Assembly (NCBI GenBank): GCA_017399945.1
Contig: JAFQAQ010000004.1
Location: 1-64,000 of the forward strand
Length of the DNA: 64,000 bases
DNA from: Clostridia bacterium
GTDB taxonomy: Bacteria; Bacillota; Clostridia; Christensenellales; Borkfalkiaceae
Direction: 5' to 3'
The notes beneath the pieces were generated by a model. The model worked only from the letters and a program-made list of their open reading frames with translations. It was not told the origin of the DNA and did not search any database. This document shows, piece by piece, positions 17,666-24,393 of this stretch; the first letter of the stretch is position 1, and the number at the start of each line of letters is the position of its first letter. Both the position numbers and the translations under genes were made by a program.

Positions 17666-18271
17666 TTAGTCCTTAAATAATTTGGATATTGACTTAACAA
17701 CTTTTTCCATATCGGCGTTGGTGGTGTTTAAACATATGTCGTAATTTAGTTTATCTCCCCACTCTAATCCCGTGAAAAATCTGTAATATTTTGCACGATT
17801 TCTGTCTACTTGTTTGATATGTCTTTTTAGTTGCTTGTCGGTAAAATGTTCTTGAACGTCGCTGCGTTTCTTGCAACGTTCTAGTTTACTATCCATATCT
17901 GCATACACAAAAATCTTATAAGGTTGATATCCTTTTAAGATATAATCGGCACATCTACCCACTATTACACAATCGGATTTTTCCGCCATTGATTTAAGTA
18001 CTTCGCACTGTTCACGGAATATTGCTTGTTGACGTTCGATTCCGTGAGAGTGCACGTATGCAAACGTATGCCCAATCGTGATTGGGTATAGGCTGTGTGG
18101 ATCGTTTTCGATTACCTGTTGAACGAATTTTTCGGATAGTTCGGTCCTTTTTGATATTTCGGTTATTATTTCTTTATCGTAATATTCGTATCCTAGTTCT
18201 TGGGCGAGCATTCTTCCAAGTTCTCTACCACCACTGCCGAATTCTCTTCCTATAGTAATAATTTTATTCAT
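17666..18271 (-). CDS. Cytidylate kinase-like family protein
   Basis: P-loop kinase of the cytidylate-kinase-2 group (201 residues), probably a nucleoside monophosphate kinase. The P-loop is TIGREFGSGGRELG near the start; CVIVGRCADYILKG and a basic lid with ERCKKRSDVQEHF follow. This group is distinct from the housekeeping Cmk, and the exact substrate is uncertain. The start at 18271 was chosen over 18304 because a GGGGG run stands 8 nt before it. Confidence 0.85.
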   Translation of the reverse strand: MNKIITIGREFGSGGRELGRMLAQELGYEYYDKEIITEISKRTELSEKFVQQVIENDPHSLYPITIGHTFAYVHSHGIERQQAIFREQCEVLKSMAEKSDCVIVGRCADYILKGYQPYKIFVYADMDSKLERCKKRSDVQEHFTDKQLKRHIKQVDRNRAKYYRFFTGLEWGDKLNYDICLNTTNADMEKVVKSISKLFKD

Positions 18272-18294
18272 GCCATCGGCCCCCTTTTTTTTAT

Positions 18295-18323
18295 ATTTTA
18301 CCATATTTTACCGTTTGTGTCAA
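18295..18323 (-). promoter_or_regulatory. Promoter of the cytidylate-kinase-like gene
   Basis: On the minus strand TTGACA (18318-18323), 17-nt spacer, TAAAAT (18295-18300), so the kinase gene is transcribed independently of the rhamnosidase gene. Confidence 0.75.
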
Positions 18324-18336
18324 TACGGGTTTTTTA

Positions 18337-20829
18337 TTATATTTCTATACGGTGTTCGCCACTGCCCAATTTAATCACTTTATCGTTTGGAAGGTATAAA
18401 TTTGCGGTAGTTCCAAAAGGAACGTTTATATTATAACTAGTTTTTTTGCTAGTGCGATTGAAGGAAAATTCTATCGCACCGTAATAAGTGTCTATACATA
18501 CCGACAAGCTTTGCATTTGGCAAGGAATATACGGTTTTATATCAAAGGTTTGGTATCCCGCAGAAGTTTTCTTTATACCCGCCAAACCTTGATAAAACCA
18601 AGTGGTAACGCTTCCCATCAAGAAGGGGTGGTTGCGTGAATATGATTGATAAAATTGTAGTCCTTCAAAAGAAGTGGTTGCTCCGTGATTTTTTATCCAC
18701 GATAGATAACTGCCCTCTTTATCGCATTTGCATATTGCGTATATTAGGTCGTTTCTTCCCGCCTTTTCTAGTTCGGTGATTAAGTGATAAATGCCCAAAC
18801 CACCACAAGTCATTAAATAACCCGTGTTTAATAAATCTTTTTCGAGTATTTGTATGCCTTTCGATTGTTCTATAATACCAAGCGCCAAAGCAAGCGCTAT
18901 TTCACACTGGGTGTTTTGGCAAAATCCGCTTTGAGTTTTGTATAGTTTTATAATAGAATTTTTTACCCTTTGCGTTGAAGATAAATATTTTGAACTATCT
19001 TTATTTAATACGTTGCACACCTTTATCATATAGTCACAACATAAACAATAATACGCCATTGCTAGATATTCAAAGTTAGAAGGTATCTTTGCAGTATGAT
19101 CGCCCCACAATATACCACCAACCATTTGGTCCTTTTCGTTTGCAAGAGTATCCATATAGGCTATCCATTTTTCCATTACGGGATAGTTTTCTTGCAAAAT
19201 TCTTTTGTCGCCGTGTCTTTCGTATACAAACCAAGGAATAAACACGCAAGCTGCCGACCACGGTATATCAACGTTATCAAAAGGACTTGGTGGTGGGCAA
19301 ATATATGGAACGTAACCGTTTGGCAACTGTTCGTCTCTAATAGTGCGACACCAAGATTCCATAAGTTTTATTACGTCAAAATTTAAAAGTTCGGCTTGGC
19401 AAGTAAGCCATGCATCCGCCATCCAACCTAAACGTTCTCTACCTGGGCAGTCGGTTGGTATTCCAACTAGGTTATCCCTTTCCGACCAACGGCTTATGCT
19501 ATAAAGTGAGTTTATCTCCTCGTCAGAACAACTAAACCCAGACTTGTTTATTATCGGGCTATGAACTACCACTGCTCTTATGCATTGTTCGTCAAATTCG
19601 CCCGTGTAATTATAAACGTCAACGTAACGGAAACTATGATTGGAAAATTTTGGCTCAAATACTTCTTGGTCGCTTTCTCCCACGGTTACGTAAGTATCGG
19701 TATGCGGTCCGTTTTCTCCGTGTTGGTAGTTCATAGTGCTAAAAGGTTCTAACTGCCCGTCTGGATAAACGCCTTCTGAATAAACCACCGATATGCGTTG
19801 TTTCTTTTTGGGATTTTTGATAATGAGTTTAACGTGCCCGTTGATTACTTGACCAAAATCTACTAAATAATGGCGTATCCATTTGTCTTTTACTAAGATA
19901 GGTTTTAATTCTTCAATAGGTTCTACCGTAACCATCTGTTCTTCTAAACAAGTTACCAAGTAGGTATACACGGGGCTATTCCAACCTGCGTCGTCGTAAT
20001 TTGGTTGGTCAAAACCTTTGTATTCGTTAAAGGGATTGTAATCTTCCTTTTTGCCACCTTGTTCACCCACGCCTACGTCCCACAAAGTATACGGTCCGTT
20101 TGCATTTACTTTGCAAGTATCCATAAGTGGATAAATATGAGTACTGCCGTCTTCAAAACAAACCCTTAAAAAAGCGCTATACGCCATAGATACTAACACT
20201 GCACCCACGACGTTTTCCCCTTGGAGAAGTTGGTTTGCAACGTCAAACGTGCGATATACTGCTCGATTTCGTTTTATGGAAATTTGCCCCGGCATTATTG
20301 CGTCGTTGCCTACCTTTTTGCCGTTTAGGGTAAGATATACCGTGTTCATTGCAAAGGTTACGTCGCCAAACGCTCCCGCAGTGCTTGCCGAGTATAAACG
20401 TGCGCTAATTACTTTTTTGTCGGTTGGCAAAATAAAGGACGACCTTAAATGAATACAGTTTTCGGCTTGTTTAGCCGTCACCCATTTAGATTTCCAATCG
20501 TCAAGCGAAAACAATCCCGTTTCAAATTGGGCTTTTTCCGATTGCGCGTGATTGCCGTAATTATCCCACGTTTCCACCACCCAATCGTATTGGGAAAATA
20601 CCGTTAACTCTTCGCCGTCGTATTCAATGCCAAAAGTTTTTTGGCTTTGGGTTTTTCCACTATCCCAAACTAGTTTATTTTGATTGGTTTTTTCATATAC
20701 GCAAACGCGATAATATTCTTGGCGGGAGTTTTGCTCGCTAGACGAAACTTGATAGCTAAAACGTGGTTTTTTCACACCTATACCAATTGGATTTTCCCTA
20801 TATTCACATTGCAAATTAACAACTTTCAT
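18337..20829 (-). CDS. Alpha-L-rhamnosidase, GH78 family
   Basis: 830-residue glycoside hydrolase that releases terminal L-rhamnose from plant or microbial glycans. The order is an N-terminal fibronectin-like domain, two beta-sandwich domains, an (alpha/alpha)6 barrel, and a C-terminal beta domain. The barrel has the family block DCPGRERLGWMADAW near residues 461-475 with the likely acid Glu, and ATTSFEGLQF near residue 720 with the likely base Glu. RNHPFLMGSVTTWFY follows. No signal peptide is present, so it should act on imported oligosaccharides. It is a single gene with its own promoter. Confidence 0.93.
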   Translation of the reverse strand: MKVVNLQCEYRENPIGIGVKKPRFSYQVSSSEQNSRQEYYRVCVYEKTNQNKLVWDSGKTQSQKTFGIEYDGEELTVFSQYDWVVETWDNYGNHAQSEKAQFETGLFSLDDWKSKWVTAKQAENCIHLRSSFILPTDKKVISARLYSASTAGAFGDVTFAMNTVYLTLNGKKVGNDAIMPGQISIKRNRAVYRTFDVANQLLQGENVVGAVLVSMAYSAFLRVCFEDGSTHIYPLMDTCKVNANGPYTLWDVGVGEQGGKKEDYNPFNEYKGFDQPNYDDAGWNSPVYTYLVTCLEEQMVTVEPIEELKPILVKDKWIRHYLVDFGQVINGHVKLIIKNPKKKQRISVVYSEGVYPDGQLEPFSTMNYQHGENGPHTDTYVTVGESDQEVFEPKFSNHSFRYVDVYNYTGEFDEQCIRAVVVHSPIINKSGFSCSDEEINSLYSISRWSERDNLVGIPTDCPGRERLGWMADAWLTCQAELLNFDVIKLMESWCRTIRDEQLPNGYVPYICPPPSPFDNVDIPWSAACVFIPWFVYERHGDKRILQENYPVMEKWIAYMDTLANEKDQMVGGILWGDHTAKIPSNFEYLAMAYYCLCCDYMIKVCNVLNKDSSKYLSSTQRVKNSIIKLYKTQSGFCQNTQCEIALALALGIIEQSKGIQILEKDLLNTGYLMTCGGLGIYHLITELEKAGRNDLIYAICKCDKEGSYLSWIKNHGATTSFEGLQFYQSYSRNHPFLMGSVTTWFYQGLAGIKKTSAGYQTFDIKPYIPCQMQSLSVCIDTYYGAIEFSFNRTSKKTSYNINVPFGTTANLYLPNDKVIKLGSGEHRIEI

Positions 20830-20862
20830 AATCTCACCAATTTTATATTTTTTTATTTTAGT

Positions 20863-20891
20863 ATTATAACATTATTTCCCTTTATTTGCAA
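20863..20891 (-). promoter_or_regulatory. Promoter of the rhamnosidase gene
   Basis: On the minus strand TTGCAA (20886-20891), 17-nt spacer, TATAAT (20863-20868). Confidence 0.75.
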
Positions 20892-20937
20892 TAACAAATT
20901 CATATTTATTTAGACCTATTTATTTAGACCTAGTGTT

Positions 20938-20963
20938 GGGATTTTCTCCTAATTCAAATCCCT
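20938..20963. repeat. Inverted T-arm copy next to tRNA-Thr
   Basis: A GGGATTT/AAATCCC hairpin whose right part, CTCCTAATTCAAATCCC, carries a 10-base inverted copy of the tRNA-Thr T-arm joined to CTCCTAA. The same tail is joined to the tRNA-Leu T-arm copy at 17406-17427. Confidence 0.55.
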
Positions 20964-20973
20964 TCCACCACAA

Positions 20974-20999
20974 ACAAAAAAACGCCCACAAGGGACGTT
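20974..20999 (-). terminator. Terminator of tRNA-Thr
   Basis: AACGCCC (20981-20987) pairs with GGG-A-CGTT (20992-20999, one bulge), followed by a T-run on the minus strand. Confidence 0.7.
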
Positions 21000-21007
21000 C
21001 TTTTGTT

Positions 21008-21083
21008 TGGAGCTGGTGACGGGATTTGAACCTGCGACCTGCTGATTACGAATCAGCTGCTCTACCAGCTGAGCCACACCAGC
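21008..21083 (-). tRNA. tRNA-Thr (anticodon CGU)
   Basis: 76-nt class I tRNA with acceptor stem GCTGGTG/CACCAGC, D-arm GCTCAGCTGGTAGAGC, and anticodon stem GCTGA/TCAGC with loop TTCGTAA (anticodon CGT). The T-arm is GCAGGTTCAAATCCCGT-like and CCA is encoded (21008-21010). Confidence 0.95.
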
Positions 21084-21092
21084 TCGTCGAGT

Positions 21093-21254
21093 CAAAGGCT
21101 CACTGCCAAAAACCACCTAGCGGTGCTTTCCTTGCTTTTCGCCTTGCCTCTCCTCTTTCAAAAAAATTTCTTCGACAATTTTTTTGATTTCTCGCTTCGC
21201 TTTTTTCCAAAGGCTCACTGCCAAAAAACACCTATCGGCGTTTTCCTTGCTTTT
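21093..21254. repeat. Two 47-bp direct repeats in the tRNA-Thr leader
   Basis: Copies at 21093-21139 and 21208-21254 differ at 4 of 47 positions by my alignment and share CAAAGGCTCACTGCCAAAAA and TTTCCTTGCTTTT. They lie between the only visible promoter and the tRNA, the first copy just 9 bp from the mature 5' end. I see no gene in 21084-21330. Confidence 0.8.
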
Positions 21255-21289
21255 GCTCTTTTTTTGTTTTGTGTTAAAACAGCTTTTTT

Positions 21290-21318
21290 ATATTATCATA
21301 AATTTTTAATTTAGGCAA
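21290..21318 (-). promoter_or_regulatory. Likely distant promoter of tRNA-Thr
   Basis: On the minus strand TTGCCT (21313-21318), 17-nt spacer, TAATAT (21290-21295). No promoter is visible nearer to the tRNA, so the precursor would carry a 5' leader of about 200 nt. Confidence 0.55.
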
Positions 21319-21330
21319 CGGATTTTAGGC

Positions 21331-22113
21331 TTATTTGATAAGTTCCTTTATCTTTTCTATATTCTCTATGCCTGCTTTATACCCTTGTTCTAACGCAAAC
21401 TCAAACTCCTTAAACTTAAATCGCGACATGTCGCCAAGGTCGGGATAGATGATTAAATCCGATTTATGCGCGTCGTTTTTAAGGCCGGTTATCACTCCAT
21501 CCATAATATCGTAGCCACGAAACATCACGGTTATTATATTAAAATCTTTGGTGGTGGGACGGGTTTGACCTAAGGCGTCTACTGTAACGATTACTTCTGC
21601 CCCCATTTCCCTTGCTTGTTCAACGGGAAGTCTACACAACACGCCACCGTCAACTAAAAGTTTGCCGTCTACTTCAATTGGTTTAAAAACCGACGGAATA
21701 GTTGCGCTTGCGGCTACGCCCAGCGTTAGGTTGTCCTTTCCACGTGAAGTTATTAGTTTACCAGACCATAGGTCAACGGCTACCGAGCAAAAGGGTATAT
21801 GAAGGTCGTCGTAAGTAAGACCTTTTAGGTATTCGTCTAATTTTTTTATTAGTTTATTAGAACGTAATATTGCCGAGTTTTTAAGTGGCGCAAAAGAAAC
21901 GTCTATTAAATGCGAAGCTTTTAGCGTGGTTATTTCCTTTGCCATTTGAGCGCTATCCATACCCTTGCAATAACACGAACCAACTACTGCGCCCATTGAA
22001 CTACCTGCAACGCAATAAGGTTTTATACCGTTTTCTTCTAACGCCTTAATAAACCCTATATAAGATATTCCTCTACTACCACTTGAACCTAAAACTAAGC
22101 CTAATTTCTTCAT
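21331..22113 (-). CDS. Patatin-like phospholipase family protein
   Basis: Serine hydrolase of the patatin/NTE type (260 residues), probably a phospholipase or lysophospholipase. The nucleophile motif GSSMGA is near residues 38-43 and the catalytic Asp in VDGGVLCRLP near residue 156. The oxyanion-hole loop reads GSSGSRG in place of the common glycine-rich GGGxRG. The gene lies 11 bp after the esterase, so both are on one transcript. A strong AAGGAG precedes the start. Confidence 0.9.
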   Translation of the reverse strand: MKKLGLVLGSSGSRGISYIGFIKALEENGIKPYCVAGSSMGAVVGSCYCKGMDSAQMAKEITTLKASHLIDVSFAPLKNSAILRSNKLIKKLDEYLKGLTYDDLHIPFCSVAVDLWSGKLITSRGKDNLTLGVAASATIPSVFKPIEVDGKLLVDGGVLCRLPVEQAREMGAEVIVTVDALGQTRPTTKDFNIITVMFRGYDIMDGVITGLKNDAHKSDLIIYPDLGDMSRFKFKEFEFALEQGYKAGIENIEKIKELIK

Positions 22114-22124
22114 CGTATCTCCTT

Positions 22125-22958
22125 TTATTCTTTTATGCTATGTATAAATCCCCTTTGTCTAAGCCACGTCTGCGATAAATTTACCCATGCCGAAACGGGC
22201 CCGTTTGGAGTGTTAACTTCTTCTTGCGCGGTGGAAAGACCGTGTTGACCGTCTTCAAACATATGTAGTTCGAAAGGTACGCCTGCCCTTTTATAAGCTA
22301 GGGCAAGTTCCAAACTGCTTTCACTCGGCACGCATCCGTCGTTTACGGTTGCCCATATAAACGCAGGGGGCGTATCCTTATTCACGTTGTTTGCTATATT
22401 AACTAGCCCTAATAAGGATTTATCCCCACCGGTAATATTTTGTATACTTCCAGTATGAGTGTTTTCGGTTAAAATTACCGGATAAGCGAAAATTACTGCG
22501 TCTAGCCTTGCATTATCTACTTTATCGCCTAAAATTTTGCGAATTTCTTTATTATTATAAGCAGTTGCAAGCATTCCAACTAAATGTCCACCTGCCGAAA
22601 ACCCTACGCCACACACTTTGTTTTTATCAGTTGCGTATTCTTCTGCCGTTTCCCTTATATATAGCATTGCCATAACGGCTTCTAGCACGGGGTTGGGAAA
22701 TTTTGAGTTCTCTGCCACCGAGTAATTTAATATATAACTATTAAAACCCTCCGCAACGTATTTTAATGCAATTGGCGTTTGTTCTCTTGGAGAAACGTAG
22801 TCATACCCACCTCCTGCAATAACTAACATCGCAGGACGAATACGATTAGCGGCGTAATTCTTACTTTTGTCGTGAACTAAAAGGGTTAAATAGCCATCGC
22901 ATCCTTGTGGACGCGTTACCTTAAAATACTCGTATAAATCTACCTTTTTAATTATCAT
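22125..22958 (-). CDS. Alpha/beta hydrolase (esterase)
   Basis: Cytoplasmic alpha/beta hydrolase (277 residues) of the acetylxylan-esterase/BD-FAE-like type. An early GGGYDYVSP loop forms the oxyanion hole. The nucleophile is in GVGFSAGGHLVGM near residue 119, and the acid and His are expected in ATVNDGCVP and FEDGQHGLS. The start at 22958 has GGAGG 9 nt before it; the longer frame to 23006 has none. Acting on acylated sugars is plausible beside the rhamnosidase, but not shown. Confidence 0.87.
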   Translation of the reverse strand: MIIKKVDLYEYFKVTRPQGCDGYLTLLVHDKSKNYAANRIRPAMLVIAGGGYDYVSPREQTPIALKYVAEGFNSYILNYSVAENSKFPNPVLEAVMAMLYIRETAEEYATDKNKVCGVGFSAGGHLVGMLATAYNNKEIRKILGDKVDNARLDAVIFAYPVILTENTHTGSIQNITGGDKSLLGLVNIANNVNKDTPPAFIWATVNDGCVPSESSLELALAYKRAGVPFELHMFEDGQHGLSTAQEEVNTPNGPVSAWVNLSQTWLRQRGFIHSIKE

Positions 22959-23014
22959 AAAAGTTTTCCTCCAAAGTATTTTAGCACAATAAAAATCCTT
23001 ATGCAAGATTTTTG

Positions 23015-23043
23015 TTGAAAAATTAAAAAGCTTTTGGTATAAT
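23015..23043 (+). promoter_or_regulatory. Promoter of the DUF6062 gene (leaderless)
   Basis: TTGAAA (23015-23020), 17-nt spacer, TATAAT (23038-23043); the ATG begins 6 nt later, with no ribosome site. Confidence 0.8.
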
Positions 23044-23049
23044 TAATTT

Positions 23050-23727
23050 ATGGGATATCATATTGACACAGGTCTTATTTTAGAAAAGTTAAAAGAAAGT
23101 TCGGAATGCCCTTTGTGCGAGATTAAAAAAATCGTTGAAGAACAATTTTTACACGAGTTCTTAAACGACGCGGTTATGGAGGACAATACACGAATTAGCG
23201 TGGGCAAAAAAGGGTTTTGCGAAAGGCATTTCGATATGCTGTTCTCTCGCCCGAACAAACTTTCGGTCGCCCTTCAAATTAATACTAGAATTGATAAAGT
23301 AAAAGACCTTTTCGCTCCTACAAAAAGCGTTGGAAAGGCTAAAAAAATCGCCGATAAAATCGACGATTCCCTTTCAACTTGCGTTATTTGTGATTTCGTG
23401 CAAGAAAGTATGGTTAAATATTATAAAACCATTGCGCAAATGTTCGTTAGAGAAAAAGATTTTTATAAACTTTTGATTTCTTGCAAAGGGTTTTGCATGC
23501 ATCACTACGCTGAACTTTTAAGGTATTCTTCTTACGCTGGGTTTGGCGCAAAAAGTTATCTTGAACTTTTATCAGACACTCAACAACGTAATTTTGATAG
23601 ACTGCAAAAAGAACTTAAAGAGTTTTGCGATAAACACGATTATCGCAACGCCTTAAAACCACTTGGCAACGCCCAAACTGCCCTTCCACGCACAAGAACC
23701 AAAGTTTACGGCGCAAAGTCGGAGTAA
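23050..23727 (+). CDS. DUF6062 family protein
   Basis: 225-residue soluble protein of unknown function, recognised as the DUF6062 type. It has the N-terminal block MGYHIDTGLILEKLKES, then CPLCEIKK, VMEDNTRISVGKKGFCERHF and NKLSVALQINTR. It has three Cys/His-bearing regions: CPLC...CERH, CVIC, and CKGFCMHHY. These look like a metal-binding or redox arrangement. The transcript appears leaderless. It stands alone between the divergent esterase and a terminator. Confidence 0.8.
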   Translation: MGYHIDTGLILEKLKESSECPLCEIKKIVEEQFLHEFLNDAVMEDNTRISVGKKGFCERHFDMLFSRPNKLSVALQINTRIDKVKDLFAPTKSVGKAKKIADKIDDSLSTCVICDFVQESMVKYYKTIAQMFVREKDFYKLLISCKGFCMHHYAELLRYSSYAGFGAKSYLELLSDTQQRNFDRLQKELKEFCDKHDYRNALKPLGNAQTALPRTRTKVYGAKSE

Positions 23728-23740
23728 TTAAATATAAAAT

Positions 23741-23767
23741 AAAACGCTAGTAAAATACTAGCGTTTT
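23741..23767. terminator. Bidirectional terminator between DUF6062 and engB
   Basis: Perfect 12-bp stem AAAACGCTAGTA/TACTAGCGTTTT, 3-nt loop, T-run on the plus side. Confidence 0.85.
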
Positions 23768-23772
23768 TTGTT

Positions 23773-24384
23773 TTATTCTTCTTCGATTTCTTCTTGTGGA
23801 AGGTTGGATAGTGTTACGGCTTGTTCGATAAGCGATAACACTTCTTGTTTGCCAAAACCCGTTTCAGAAGACGTTGCAGTGACGTCGCCGACACCCACCC
23901 TTAAAAAGGTTGCAATTTCTTTTAGTCTAGGTTTAATCTTGGTTTTGCCTAGTTTATCAGCCTTTGTTGCAACTAGCACGAAAGGTATTGCGTAGTGATA
24001 AAGATAGTTTATCATAGTAACGTCGTCAGCCGTAGGGTCGTGGCGAATATCAACTAGCGATATAAGTAGGTCGATTTTTTGCGTGCGCAAAAATTCTTCC
24101 ATAAGTTCGCCCCATTTTTTCTTTTCTTCCTTAGAAACCTTTGCAAAACCGTATCCCGGTAAATCAGCCAAAACGAATTCGCCAAAGTCAAAGTAGTTGA
24201 TAAGCCTTGTTCTGCCCGGTGTTACCGAAGTTTTTGCAAGTTTTTTTTGGTTTGCAAGCATGTTTATAAGCGAACTTTTGCCAACGTTTGATTTACCTGC
24301 AACGGCAATTATCGGCTTGTCCGTTTTATAAAAATTTTTGCTTGAAGCCACGCTCGTTATAAATGTTGCGTTTGTTATTTTCAT
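23773..24384 (-). CDS. engB: Ribosome-biogenesis GTP-binding protein YsxC/EngB
   Basis: GTPase needed for assembly of the large ribosomal subunit (203 residues, usual length). G1 is GKSNVGKSSL, G3 DLPGYG and G4 TKADK. It follows lon after 9 bp, a common Firmicutes pairing, and ends at the terminator shared with the DUF6062 gene. Confidence 0.97.
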   Translation of the reverse strand: MKITNATFITSVASSKNFYKTDKPIIAVAGKSNVGKSSLINMLANQKKLAKTSVTPGRTRLINYFDFGEFVLADLPGYGFAKVSKEEKKKWGELMEEFLRTQKIDLLISLVDIRHDPTADDVTMINYLYHYAIPFVLVATKADKLGKTKIKPRLKEIATFLRVGVGDVTATSSETGFGKQEVLSLIEQAVTLSNLPQEEIEEE

Positions 24385-24393
24385 AAGTTTTCC

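Noticed and set aside
21093-21254. Possible CRISPR array
   Set aside because: Only two copies, imperfect, 115-bp period and no cas genes.
21123-21314. Hydrophobic plus-strand frame in the tRNA-Thr leader
   Set aside because: It is a reading of the repeats and T-rich DNA, without ribosome site.
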